A stretch of DNA of 64,000 nt from Salinarchaeum sp. IM2453. Lineage in GTDB: Archaea > Halobacteriota > Halobacteria > Halobacteriales > Salinarchaeaceae. Positions 9,092-18,329 of the stretch are shown piece after piece (position 1 is the stretch's first letter; each line of letters opens with the position of its first letter). The notes under the pieces were generated by a model, which was not told where the DNA came from, did not search any database, and was given only the letters and a program-made list of their open reading frames with translations. Where the stretch lies: assembly GCF_019693215.1 (NCBI RefSeq), contig NZ_CP081183.1, forward strand, positions 2,297,226 through 2,361,225. The letters run 5' to 3'. The position numbers and the translations under genes are program-made.

Positions 9092-9633
9092 TGTTATTTA
9101 AATACTGAGTATAATGGGTATTATTTCCAGTACGGGTGATTCGATGTGTCCCAGTTAACCGGGATGTTGTCCTGTATATTGAAGAGGCGGATAGGCAGTT
9201 GGAAAGCATTTTGACCACTTTGATAATTATCTAAATGTTCTGTATACAAATATCTATCATTATCAATGAACATCGTAATTCCAGTGGTCCTACCTGTGTC
9301 TAGTGAGTTCCGTATTAGTGAATATCAACGACCGAGATATCTAACTAAATTCGTCATTATTCCTGATTAGTCTATATTTAATTGCTGTTTGAGGTTCATT
9401 AACTGAAGTACTTTTGTTAAAATTGTCTAAGCAGGTTCATGATAACTGTAGCTGAATGCAGGAAGGAAATGGCATTGTTTTGACAATGTGTATTTGCGTC
9501 CCTGCTGTTTGCCACAGCATCTCGATCCACATTTTAAAAGTCCAGAATTTTGATAATATCGGGGATAAATACCGTATGGTTTGTGAGATTCTGGCGATAG
9601 AACTTTATTGATTGATTATAATATTGTCTGATA
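9092..9633. other. AT-rich intergenic region between divergent genes
   Basis: No coding region is supported here. It separates the start of the synthetase-like gene from the start of the methylmalonyl-CoA mutase gene and so must hold both promoters. Two short dyads are visible: 9473-9488 (CATTGT, 4-base spacer, ACAATG) and 9501-9515 (GCTGT, 5-base spacer, ACAGC). Either could be a regulator site. A TATA-like TTTATTGATT lies near 9604-9613, about 27 bases before the mutase ATG. Confidence 0.5.
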
Positions 9634-11334
9634 ATGTTTGACGAGGATGAACTTGAGAATATCCGTGAGCAACATGAGCAATGGGAAGAGGATACTCTTC
9701 AAGGGTATCTCAATACATATGGAGAACGGAAAGGCCGATTTGCAACTGTCTCCAACAAAGAAGTAGATAGAATCTACACGCCAGAAGATGTTTCCGATCT
9801 AGATTATACTGAAGACATCGGTGTCCCTGGAGAGCCACCGTATACCCGTGGTGTATATCCTACAATGCATCGAGGCCGGACGTGGACCATGCGGCAGTTC
9901 GCTGGGTTTGGAACTGCCGAAGAAACAAATGACCGGTTCCATTATTTGATCGAAAATGGGCAAACAGGGTTATCCACTGCTTTTGATATGCCCACTCTCA
10001 TGGGGATTGACTCCGATAATCCGATGAGTAAAGGCGAAGTTGGAAAAGAGGGCGTAGCTGTGGATACTCTCCGTGATATGGAGATTTTATTCGATGAGAT
10101 TGATATTGGGGAAGTGTCAACATCATTTACAATTAATCCATCAGCACCGGTAATTTATGCAATGTATATCGCACTCGCTGATAAGCAGGGCGTTCCTCGT
10201 GAAGAGATTAGAGGCACATTACAGAATGACATGTTTAAAGAATTCATTGCCCAAAAAGAGTGGGCAGTTCCTCCTGAGCCCTCACTAGAAATAGTAACTG
10301 ATACTATAGAATTTGCCGTTGATGAAACACCACGGTTCCATCCAGTCTCGATTTCTGGCTATCACATTCGTGAAGCTGGATCAACTGCGATACAGGAAGC
10401 AGCGTTTACTCTCGCAGATGGATTTGGATATGTCGAAGATTGTCTTAATCGAGGTCTTGATGTAGATGAGTTCGCTCCTCTTCTATCGTTCTTCTTTAAT
10501 TCTCATAATTCAATCTTTGAGGAGATCGCTAAGTTCCGAGCCGCACGACGGATATACGCGCGGGTAATGGAAGATTGGTATGATGCTGAGGAGCCAGAAT
10601 CAAAAAGGCTAAAATTCCACACACAAACAGCTGGCCAGTCACTCACCGCTCAGCAGCCGTTAAACAACATTGTCCGAGTAACTGTACAGGCCCTTGCTGC
10701 TGTCATGGGAGGTACACAATCACTTCATACCAATAGTTTTGATGAGGCTTTGGCCCTTCCAAGCGAAAAAGCTGTGCGTGTAGCACTGCGAACGCAACAA
10801 ATCATTGCTGAAGAAACAGGCGCAGCTGATATTGTTGATCCGATGGGAGGTAGTTTTGCAATTGAGAAACTTACAAATGAGATGGAGTCAGAGATCATGG
10901 AGTACATCACTGAAATCAAAGAGATGGGTGATGGATCAATTCGAGATGGTATTCTTCGAGGTATTGAGAATGGATACTTCCAGCGTGAAATCCAAGACTC
11001 TGCCTACGAGTATCAACAGCGCGTTGAGAGCGACGAGGAAATTGTCGTCGGGGTAAACAAGTATACAATTGAGGAAGATACGGATCCAGATATTCTCAAG
11101 GTCGATGAGGAAGTCCGTGATCGACAATTAGAGCGCTTATCAAATGTCAAAGAAGCTCGTGACAACGAGGCAGTCTCTGAGTCGCTGCAAGCACTTGAGA
11201 AAGCAATCAGAAACGATGAGAATATCATGCCATACGTGATTGACGCCGTCAAATGCTATGCAACAATGGGTGAAATAATGGACGTACTCAAAGATCAGCA
11301 CGGAACATATCAAGGTCAAGTTGCAATGACATGA
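9634..11334 (+). CDS. mcmA1: Methylmalonyl-CoA mutase, catalytic (large) subunit
   Basis: Isomerises methylmalonyl-CoA to succinyl-CoA by an adenosylcobalamin radical mechanism, feeding propionyl-CoA carbon into the TCA cycle. The 566-residue chain is the TIM-barrel catalytic domain only; it ends after the barrel (DQHGTYQGQ) without a cobalamin-binding domain. That domain is a separate gene at 12434-12847, as is usual in archaea. Recognisable barrel segments include YTRGVYPTMHRGRTWTMRQ, TAFDMPTLMGIDSD, ISGYHIREAG and QSLHTNSFDEALALPSE. It stands divergent from the synthetase-like gene and convergent with the meaB/mcmA2 pair. Identification is secure; only the metabolic source of its substrate is inferred. 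Confidence 0.95.
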   Translation: MFDEDELENIREQHEQWEEDTLQGYLNTYGERKGRFATVSNKEVDRIYTPEDVSDLDYTEDIGVPGEPPYTRGVYPTMHRGRTWTMRQFAGFGTAEETNDRFHYLIENGQTGLSTAFDMPTLMGIDSDNPMSKGEVGKEGVAVDTLRDMEILFDEIDIGEVSTSFTINPSAPVIYAMYIALADKQGVPREEIRGTLQNDMFKEFIAQKEWAVPPEPSLEIVTDTIEFAVDETPRFHPVSISGYHIREAGSTAIQEAAFTLADGFGYVEDCLNRGLDVDEFAPLLSFFFNSHNSIFEEIAKFRAARRIYARVMEDWYDAEEPESKRLKFHTQTAGQSLTAQQPLNNIVRVTVQALAAVMGGTQSLHTNSFDEALALPSEKAVRVALRTQQIIAEETGAADIVDPMGGSFAIEKLTNEMESEIMEYITEIKEMGDGSIRDGILRGIENGYFQREIQDSAYEYQQRVESDEEIVVGVNKYTIEEDTDPDILKVDEEVRDRQLERLSNVKEARDNEAVSESLQALEKAIRNDENIMPYVIDAVKCYATMGEIMDVLKDQHGTYQGQVAMT

Positions 11335-11411
11335 CTTACTCCTATTCTATTTGAGTCCCTCGATTAGCCCGAAGATGGATGCCAGGAATATAAAGCCAGA
11401 TGAATGGATGT

Positions 11412-12437
11412 TCAAGATGACTGTCCTTTAATTGCATCAAGCAGGTCATCAGCAACAGAATATGGATCAGTTTGCCGTTCCATTACTGCATCAACTTTCT
11501 GTTCTATCCCACCAGATTTCTCAATTTGATCCTCAACCAATGCTGCGACGTCTTCCCGGATAAGTCGTTGAATCTCCGCAGCGTATCGTTTTCGCTCTTG
11601 TGCTTGCCCCTCTCCGGTGTCTTCAAGCCACTGTGTACGGTCGTCTAGCTCTGATAGAAACGTATCTACACCTTTACCAGATTTTGCGACAGTCTCTACA
11701 ACAGGAGGTTTCCAGTCATTCTCAGAGGTGTCCATTGCAACAGCACCGTCATTAAATGCATCAACTCCATGATGACCAGCGGCTGGCGCGTCTTCCTGCA
11801 TGTGAATCATTTCTTGTAGTTCTTTCACTGTTTTATCCGCTCCATCGAGATCTGCCTTGTTGACGACAAAGATATCAGCGATTTCCAAAATACCTGCTTT
11901 CAGCATCTGAATATCATCACCAGATGCTGGCGGAACAAGGACTGCAACTGTATCTGCGGTTTTGACGACATCTATTTCATTTTGTCCAGCTCCCACTGTC
12001 TCGATGATGATTTTGTCTTTCCCGAACGCATCTAATGCTTTGACGGCATCGGTTGTGGCTGTTGAAAGACCACCAAGTGCTCCTCTTGCAGACATAGAAC
12101 GGAAGAAAACATCCATATCACCGACCGTTGAGTTCATCCGAATGCGGTCTCCAAGTACTGCTCCACCGGAAAAAGGAGACGATGGATCAACAGCAATAAC
12201 ACCTACTGTTTGTCCTTGTTCACGGTACATTTCGGCCATCTTGTCGACAAGTGTTGATTTTCCAGCTCCAGGTGATCCTGTAATGCCGATAATGTCTGCG
12301 TTCCCCGTGTGTGGATGGAGATTTGATACTAATTTCCGATAGCCAGAGGACCGATTTTCAATCGTCGTGATTGCTTCAGCTAATGCCCTGTGGCTCCCAT
12401 TAAGTATTTCAGGTACCAGCGCTTCAGTTTCGGTCAT
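11412..12437 (-). CDS. meaB: MeaB-type GTPase, methylmalonyl-CoA mutase chaperone
   Basis: G3E-family P-loop GTPase that protects methylmalonyl-CoA mutase and gates cobalamin loading. Visible motifs are Walker A GSPGAGKST (near residue 55), the DPSSPFSGGAVLGDRIRM switch region, ETVGAGQNE, and NKADLDG as the base-specificity NKxD. Length (341 residues) is normal for MeaB/ArgK. The ATG overlaps the mcmA2 stop in an ATGA arrangement, so the two are translationally coupled. The function is well established for the family, and the position beside both mutase subunits makes the assignment firm. Confidence 0.93.
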   Translation of the reverse strand: MTETEALVPEILNGSHRALAEAITTIENRSSGYRKLVSNLHPHTGNADIIGITGSPGAGKSTLVDKMAEMYREQGQTVGVIAVDPSSPFSGGAVLGDRIRMNSTVGDMDVFFRSMSARGALGGLSTATTDAVKALDAFGKDKIIIETVGAGQNEIDVVKTADTVAVLVPPASGDDIQMLKAGILEIADIFVVNKADLDGADKTVKELQEMIHMQEDAPAAGHHGVDAFNDGAVAMDTSENDWKPPVVETVAKSGKGVDTFLSELDDRTQWLEDTGEGQAQERKRYAAEIQRLIREDVAALVEDQIEKSGGIEQKVDAVMERQTDPYSVADDLLDAIKGQSS

Positions 12438-12847
12438 TTTTCCGGAACGTTCTCCTCAATAAACTCGATCGTCTCTTCAACTGGAGTCCCTGGCCCGAAT
12501 ATCCCATCAACACCTTGGTCATATAGATATTCTTGATCGTCGTCTGGGATAATTCCACCAACGAGAATTAGTGTACTTTCAAATGCGTCATACTCTTTTA
12601 ATCCATCAACAATCTCTGGAACAAGTTCATTGTGTGCTCCTGAGAGAATAGAGATACCAAGGACATCAACATCTTCTTGAACAGCAGCCTGTACGATGTC
12701 TTCCGGGGCATTATGTAGACCAGAATAAATCACTTCAAACCCAGCATCCCTAAATGCTCGAGCGATCACATGTGCCCCTCGATCATGACCATCAAGGCCA
12801 ACCTTTGCGACCAGACAGCGGATCCTTTCTTGCGTTTCAACGCTCAT
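12434..12847 (-). CDS. mcmA2: Methylmalonyl-CoA mutase cobalamin-binding subunit
   Basis: Stand-alone B12-binding domain (137 residues) that pairs with the catalytic subunit at 9634-11334. The base-off cobalamin signature is clear: DGHDRG near residues 19-24 with the cobalt-ligating histidine, then SILSGAH and GGIIPDDD, and a C-terminal GPGTPVEE. It is the first gene of a two-gene minus-strand operon with meaB. The split into two subunits is the common archaeal layout. No epimerase gene follows, although one often sits near these genes in relatives. Confidence 0.94.
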   Translation of the reverse strand: MSVETQERIRCLVAKVGLDGHDRGAHVIARAFRDAGFEVIYSGLHNAPEDIVQAAVQEDVDVLGISILSGAHNELVPEIVDGLKEYDAFESTLILVGGIIPDDDQEYLYDQGVDGIFGPGTPVEETIEFIEENVPEK

Positions 12848-13066
12848 GGTCTTTACTAATAATATGGTATGTAATGATTTTAACGGAATAACAACCGAAA
12901 AATAATATCAGTATTAGAATCAAACGGAGATCGGTTAAGTCCACTCCCTGTTTGTAATCGTGTGTGCTTGACGTCTCTTCGATAGCATACTATATCGAAC
13001 CTATTATACACCACGTGCTATGTGGTAAATCGTCACATCTTAGTTAATTGATTGTGTGGTAATACT

Positions 13067-14191
13067 ATGGAACTAACCGAGGAACAACAGATGGTTAGAG
13101 ACATGGTTCGGCAATTTGTTGACGATGAAGTTGTTGAGGCAGCACGGACTGCTGAGAAAGAAAAAACCTTTCCGGAGGATATCTGGGATGAGCTAGCCGA
13201 GCTGGACTTGACTGGATTGACCACTCCAAAAGAGTACGGTGGATTTGATGCTGATATGCTAACGTACAGCCTCGTGAATGAAGAATTAGCGAGAGGACAC
13301 TTAGCGTTAGCTACAGCGCTTTCCGTTCACTGTATGGTAACGTCGTGTATTCGTCAGTTTGGTTCAGAAAGTCAGCGTGATCGATGGCTGCCAAATATGA
13401 GGGACGGACGCCCTGTTGGAGCGTTTGCACTCTCTGAGCCTGATGCTGGCTCCAATCCTGCAGAAATGACAACTGAAGCAGTCCGTGATGGCAACGAGTT
13501 TGTCATCAACGGGACAAAACAATGGATTACGAACGGTGAACGAGCGGATGTTGTTATTTTGTTTGCTAAAACAGACTCTAATGACCCAGACACTGTGACA
13601 CAATTCTTGGTCCCGAAAGATACAGATGGAGTCAATGTTGGGAAACACGAAGAAAAGATGGGAATGAAAGCCAGCGATACGACAACACTGAAGTTTGATA
13701 ACGCTCGCATCCCAGCCGAGAATCAGCTTACCGATGTTGGAAGGGGGCTCAAGGCTGCATTTTCCATCCTTAATGGTGGGCGAGTAGCCATCGCAAGTCA
13801 AGCAGTCGGTGTTGCTCAGGCGGCTCTTGATGATGCTATTGAGTATGCAAATGACCGAGAACAATTTGGTACCGAGATTATTAATCATCAAGCGATTGGT
13901 CAAAAATTGGCTGATATGCAAACTGACGTGCAAGCAGCACGACTTCTAACCTATGATGCGGCTAAGAAGAATGAAAATAGTGTAGATGCGATGGCGGCAA
14001 GTATGGCCAAATATTTTGCAAGTGAAACTGCCGTCAACGTTGCAGATGACGCTGTGCAAGTCCATGGTGGGTACGGATATGCAAAGGACTTTGATGTTGA
14101 GCGATATTATCGAGATGCTAAGATTACAACAATTTACGAGGGAACATCAGAAATACAGAAAAAGATAATCGCCCGCCACCTAAAAGAATAA
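13067..14191 (+). CDS. Acyl-CoA dehydrogenase
   Basis: FAD-dependent dehydrogenase that introduces the alpha-beta double bond into an acyl-CoA. The reading frame opens at a TTG at 13052, but the ATG at 13067 gives the typical N-terminus MELTEEQQMVRD and lies about 23 bases after a TTAGTTAATTG TATA-like box, so I start it there (374 residues). The family signatures FALSEPDAGSNP and the C-terminal IYEGTSEIQ with the catalytic glutamate are intact. It stands divergent from mcmA2-meaB. Short or branched-chain specificity is likely given the neighbours, but chain length cannot be read from sequence. Confidence 0.9.
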   Translation: MELTEEQQMVRDMVRQFVDDEVVEAARTAEKEKTFPEDIWDELAELDLTGLTTPKEYGGFDADMLTYSLVNEELARGHLALATALSVHCMVTSCIRQFGSESQRDRWLPNMRDGRPVGAFALSEPDAGSNPAEMTTEAVRDGNEFVINGTKQWITNGERADVVILFAKTDSNDPDTVTQFLVPKDTDGVNVGKHEEKMGMKASDTTTLKFDNARIPAENQLTDVGRGLKAAFSILNGGRVAIASQAVGVAQAALDDAIEYANDREQFGTEIINHQAIGQKLADMQTDVQAARLLTYDAAKKNENSVDAMAASMAKYFASETAVNVADDAVQVHGGYGYAKDFDVERYYRDAKITTIYEGTSEIQKKIIARHLKE

Positions 14192-14245
14192 AACAACGGT
14201 GTGCTTACCAGCAGCTAACTACGGCGTGTGAGGTCGTGCAGTATT

Positions 14246-15112
14246 TTACTCATATGTGTAGAATCCTTTTCCTGTTTTCTTCCCGAGCTCATTCGCCTCG
14301 ACTTTTCGCTTTAGTAGATAAGCAGGCTTGTACCGGTCTCCAAGTTCCTCATAAAGCGTCTGACTAGCATGTAGGCAGATATCTAACCCAATATGATCAG
14401 CTAGCTCAAGTGGCCCCATTGGAACGTTAGTACCGAGCCGCATGCCTTTATCGATATCCTCTTTCGTTCCGACCCCTTCATCGTAGGCTCTAATACCTTC
14501 ATTAATCCAAGGCATTAAAATTCGGTTTGTGATAAATCCAGGCTTATCATCGGACTCCCATGTCTGTTTGTCTAGGTCTTCAGCAAATTGATGAGCAAGA
14601 TTAACCACTTCGTCCGGCGTTTTTTCACCAACTACAATCTCTACTCCATCCATAATCGGAACAGGATTCATAAAGTGGATCCCGACAACACGTTCAGGGC
14701 TGTCAGTAGCACTGGCAATCGAGGTGATTGAGAGCGTACTTGTGTTTGTTGCCAGTACAGTGGTATCATCAGTTAATTCCGACAGCTCAGTAAAAATACT
14801 CTGTTTAATTTCCAAGTCCTCAACAGCTGCTTCGATGACTAAATCTATATCCTCAAGATCCTCGAGATCCGTCGTTCCATCTATTCGGCCGATGATCTGC
14901 TCTTTTTCTGTCTCAGAAAGCTGATCCTTCTCAACGAACCGCTGAAGGTTCTGATTGATGTTTGAGAACCCCTCTTCAATGAGTTCCTGCTCAATGTCGC
15001 GCATTACGACATTGTAACCAGAACTTGCGGCAACCTGTGCAATACCACTTCCCATCGTTCCCGCTCCGACGACTCCCACACTGTCGATTGATTCGACGGT
15101 GTATGACATCAT
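14246..15112 (-). CDS. hbd: 3-hydroxyacyl-CoA dehydrogenase
   Basis: NAD-dependent oxidation of 3-hydroxyacyl-CoA to 3-ketoacyl-CoA, the third step of beta-oxidation. The 288-residue single-function form has the Rossmann motif GAGTMGSGIA near residue 16, ATNTSTLSIT, the GIHFMNP segment with the catalytic histidine, and a C-terminal domain ending GKGFYTYE. Two adjacent methionine codons (15112 and 15109) are both possible starts. It precedes, on the same strand, no other gene closely; the thiolase/DUF35 pair lies 113 bases further upstream and is also on the minus strand, so all three may belong to one transcript. Confidence 0.92.
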   Translation of the reverse strand: MMSYTVESIDSVGVVGAGTMGSGIAQVAASSGYNVVMRDIEQELIEEGFSNINQNLQRFVEKDQLSETEKEQIIGRIDGTTDLEDLEDIDLVIEAAVEDLEIKQSIFTELSELTDDTTVLATNTSTLSITSIASATDSPERVVGIHFMNPVPIMDGVEIVVGEKTPDEVVNLAHQFAEDLDKQTWESDDKPGFITNRILMPWINEGIRAYDEGVGTKEDIDKGMRLGTNVPMGPLELADHIGLDICLHASQTLYEELGDRYKPAYLLKRKVEANELGKKTGKGFYTYE

Positions 15113-15225
15113 TACATAGTCACTTGACCACAGTGATATGTGATTCGGTATTATTCATTAATTTCTAGGACATTCTAATAGTCAGTGATGTTAATGTGCC
15201 AAAAAATATGCAAGACCTGATTGCG

Positions 15226-15606
15226 TTATTTGGGAGTAAATACAACAAGTGGATACTCTAGCTTTTCAAGACGTTCAATTCCAATTTTTACTTGCTGACC
15301 GATTTCTGGGTCTGTCTCAAAACCACGGAGCTGACCTGTGATTCGCACCGAACCAAATTCTGCAATTGCAACCGTATAAGGCGACACATGTTCCAATGGA
15401 GATGGTGCAACATGAACTTCTGAATAGGTTAGCAATTTACCTGCATTTGGCATTGGTTCTCGTGAGATCTCCTTATTACCAGAAGCAGGATCCACGTACC
15501 TTGGAGGAACCATCCCGTGAGTCTCAGTTCCAGACAGATAGTACGGCTCGTCGTTCTCAATTGCACTGAAAAATTCCTGGATTTCAGAGATTTCTTCGTT
15601 ACTCAT
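15226..15606 (-). CDS. DUF35 OB-fold protein, thiolase partner, without zinc cysteines
   Basis: A 126-residue DUF35-family protein. These small proteins bind thiolases or related CoA enzymes and normally combine a rubredoxin-like zinc ribbon with an OB fold. The OB-fold half is recognisable (KLLTYSEVHVAPSP, VAIAEFGSVRITGQ). The ribbon scaffold is kept around VPPRYVDPASGN, but the expected ligand pairs are T27/H30 and D39/S42 instead of cysteines. The protein contains no cysteine. Its ATG overlaps the thiolase stop (ATGA), so production is coupled. It probably forms a complex with that thiolase without bound zinc. Confidence 0.78.
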   Translation of the reverse strand: MSNEEISEIQEFFSAIENDEPYYLSGTETHGMVPPRYVDPASGNKEISREPMPNAGKLLTYSEVHVAPSPLEHVSPYTVAIAEFGSVRITGQLRGFETDPEIGQQVKIGIERLEKLEYPLVVFTPK

Positions 15607-16772
15607 TCTTTCACCTCCAATACATGAACAACAGCACTCGCTACAGTCCCTCCAGCATTATGTGTTACCCCGATTTCGACGTCATCAACGTAGGGGCTAT
15701 TTACATGAGTCCCTCGAAGAAGTTTCGTCATTTCAGTAATTTGCGCGCAACCAGTTGCTCCGACTGGATGTCCTTTCGCTTTTAGTCCGCCAGACAGATT
15801 TACTGGGAGTTCTCCATCGGCAGTTGTTTCCCCACGCCTAGCGGCACCAATCGCTTCACCACGCTCATAAATTCCGAGTGCTTCCAAGGCTAAGACCTCA
15901 GCAATCGTGAAACAATCATGTGCTTCAATCAAGTCGATATCGTCTGATGTGATATTCGCTTCCTGATACGCGCTTTGGCTAGCTTCATTCGCTGCTTGTG
16001 TCCATGTCATTGTCTCACGATCAGTTAATGTATATTTGTCACCTCCTTGGCCAGTCCCGGTGATTGCAATTGGCGCGTCTATCCCCGTTTTTTCGGCATA
16101 CTCTTCGGACACCAACACAGCCGCAGCGGCTCCGTCGCTAATCGGAGAGCAGTCGTATACACTAAACGGTGAGCTTACCACCGGGGCATTCAGTACATCG
16201 TTAATATCAATTTCCCGCTGGAAATGCGCTAGATCATTATTAATCGCGTTTTTGTGATTTTTCACTGCAATGTGTGCCAAGTCTTCTCGTGATCCGCCGA
16301 ACTCGTGGAAATATCTATTAGCCATCAGAGCGTACGCCCCAGGGAAGGTAACGCCCATATTACTCTCCCAAACTGCATCTGCTGCCGCCGCAAGAGCATC
16401 TGTCGTCTCAGATGTTGACAGTGTGTTCATACGCTCTGCACCGCCAACTAATACAACATCTGCTTGTCCAGATTGAATCTGTGTTATCCCATGCCTGACG
16501 GCAAGGCCACCAGATGCACAGGCACTTTCAACTCGAGTTGCAGGGGCATCCACACCTGCTGCGTCGGCAACTAGTGGACCTTGGTGGCCTTGGTTCTCTG
16601 CAATCTCCCCGATGAAATTCCCATAGAACACATGATCAATATCTTTCTGCTCCAGTTCTGCGTCCTGTATCGCCTCTGTTGCTGCTTGTGCAAACAATTC
16701 TCGGGTACGCTTCGCTGACCATTCCCCAAACTTGGTCATACCAACGCCTGCGATGCGAACGTTCTCCATCAT
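15603..16772 (-). CDS. Thiolase family acetyl-CoA acyltransferase (SCP2-like)
   Basis: Cleaves 3-ketoacyl-CoA with CoA, or condenses two acyl-CoAs in reverse. The nucleophilic cysteine lies in VESACASGG (C85) and the histidine in KAKGHPVGATG (near residue 336); a THNAGGT segment replaces the classical C-terminal CxG, as in SCP2-type thiolases. Length 389 is normal. The first ATG (16772) is followed by a second in frame; either may be used. The gene overlaps the DUF35 gene by four bases. Archaeal thiolase-DUF35 pairs occur in mevalonate synthesis and in beta-oxidation; the surrounding dehydrogenases favour degradation here. Confidence 0.9.
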   Translation of the reverse strand: MMENVRIAGVGMTKFGEWSAKRTRELFAQAATEAIQDAELEQKDIDHVFYGNFIGEIAENQGHQGPLVADAAGVDAPATRVESACASGGLAVRHGITQIQSGQADVVLVGGAERMNTLSTSETTDALAAAADAVWESNMGVTFPGAYALMANRYFHEFGGSREDLAHIAVKNHKNAINNDLAHFQREIDINDVLNAPVVSSPFSVYDCSPISDGAAAAVLVSEEYAEKTGIDAPIAITGTGQGGDKYTLTDRETMTWTQAANEASQSAYQEANITSDDIDLIEAHDCFTIAEVLALEALGIYERGEAIGAARRGETTADGELPVNLSGGLKAKGHPVGATGCAQITEMTKLLRGTHVNSPYVDDVEIGVTHNAGGTVASAVVHVLEVKE

Positions 16773-17179
16773 TGAATCCTCCGTGCAGCTGATTTTATCT
16801 TCTGTGTCATACTCAACTCACGCTATTTACTCAAATGTGTACCTCGTGTCAAGAGGCACAGTGTTCGTTCTACGATATGAGAACAACTGACATGTATTTT
16901 TGGTTTTATACTATATCATATTGATTATCAAGCTAAGCAGAATGCTATCAATATAGATTGTAAGTATAGTAGCCGTTTGGCGAATCTGTTTACGAAATAT
17001 AAGCTTATATTGGTAATAAATATATGATAATGGCTTTCTAACATAATATATCTATTATTATGCAATTCCTTGGCGACGACTTACTTCGAGATAATTTCTA
17101 TCGACATGTATTAGGTATAATCCCTTGCATGCTTGCTGCAGTGATAATCAATTTGTAGCTACACAAATATAACATTAGT
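16773..17179. other. AT-rich intergenic region with one micro-ORF
   Basis: This gap separates the divergent thiolase and acyl-CoA dehydrogenase genes. A 32-codon frame, 17060-17158 on the plus strand, begins MQFLGDDLLRDNFYRH and ends in a hydrophobic stretch. It may be a tiny membrane peptide or chance, and I do not recognise it. Otherwise only AT-rich promoter-like sequence is seen. Confidence 0.35.
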
Positions 17180-18325
17180 ATGGACTTTCAGCTGACTTCC
17201 GAGCAAAGGCAAATTAAGGAAATGGTAGCTGAGTTTGTCGATGAGGAGATTGTTCCGGTTGCTGATGAAATTGATCACAAAGATGAATTTCCATGGGAAA
17301 TCATTGACAAACTTGCATCGTTGGACCTCATGGGGATGCCGTTTCCTGAAGAGTATGGTGGTGCTAATCTTGATTATCACGCCTACCCTGAAGCGTTGCT
17401 TGAAATCTCTCGAGGATCTGGTGGCATTGGCACAATTGTTGCGGCACATATCTCGCTTGCAGGGAACATGATTAATCAATTTGGCTCAGATGGGCAAAAA
17501 GAAACTTATTTAACACCGTTAGCGAGGGGAAGTGACATCGGTGCATTTGCGCTATCAGAACCCGATGCAGGGTCAGATGTCCCCTCGATGGAAACTACTG
17601 CTGAAAAAGACAGTGACGGCTACTGCATCAATGGTAACAAACTCTGGATTTCAAATGGATCGGTCGCCGACACGGTTATTTTGTTTGCAAAAACAGACCC
17701 AGAGGCAGGCCAAAATGGGATTTCGTCGTTCATTGTTCGACCAGAAGAGGACAACGGTTTTATCGTAGAAGGTACGGAGGAAAAGCTTGGTGACAAGGGT
17801 TGTCCGACTGCGGAGTTACGATTTGATGATATGTGGATTCCGGAGGAGAGGCGTCTTGGAGATGAAGGTGATGGATTTGTTCATGCACTAAAAACGTTGA
17901 ATGGCGGACGTATTACGATTGCTGCCCGGTCAGTCGGGATCGCACGGGCAGCACTTGACGCTTCAATTGATTACAGTCAACAACGTGAGCAGTTCGGCCA
18001 AGAAATATCAGGGTTCCAATCTATTCAACATAAGATAGCCGACATGGACACAAAAGTGCGTGGTGCTAGACTATTGATGCATGACGCAGCAGATAAAAAG
18101 ATTCGCGGCGATCGCTTCGTTAAGGAAGCAGCTCAAGCAAAACTGTATGCGTCAGAAATCTCTCGCGAAGTAGCTAACGAAGGGATTCAGATTCACGGAG
18201 GGTATGGATATACCAAGGACTTCCCAATGGAACGGTACTACCGCGATGCTAAACTCAACGAAATCTATGAGGGGACAAGTGAAGTACTGCGCAATACAAT
18301 AGCAAGTGAACTGCTTGCAAAATAA
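17180..18325 (+). CDS. Acyl-CoA dehydrogenase
   Basis: Second FAD-dependent acyl-CoA dehydrogenase of the block, 381 residues. It begins MDFQLTSEQRQIKEM and has FALSEPDAGSDVPS, WISNGSVAD, GGYGYTKDFPMERYYRD and the catalytic IYEGTSEV segment. It differs clearly from the enzyme at 13067-14191, so a different chain-length or branched substrate is likely. It is convergent with the uvsE gene, the two stop codons being only four bases apart. Confidence 0.9.
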   Translation: MDFQLTSEQRQIKEMVAEFVDEEIVPVADEIDHKDEFPWEIIDKLASLDLMGMPFPEEYGGANLDYHAYPEALLEISRGSGGIGTIVAAHISLAGNMINQFGSDGQKETYLTPLARGSDIGAFALSEPDAGSDVPSMETTAEKDSDGYCINGNKLWISNGSVADTVILFAKTDPEAGQNGISSFIVRPEEDNGFIVEGTEEKLGDKGCPTAELRFDDMWIPEERRLGDEGDGFVHALKTLNGGRITIAARSVGIARAALDASIDYSQQREQFGQEISGFQSIQHKIADMDTKVRGARLLMHDAADKKIRGDRFVKEAAQAKLYASEISREVANEGIQIHGGYGYTKDFPMERYYRDAKLNEIYEGTSEVLRNTIASELLAK

Positions 18326-18329
18326 CGCA

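Noticed and set aside
13364-13933. 189-codon frame on the minus strand
   Set aside because: Shadow of the acyl-CoA dehydrogenase gene; composition is cysteine- and serine-rich and unlike haloarchaeal proteins.
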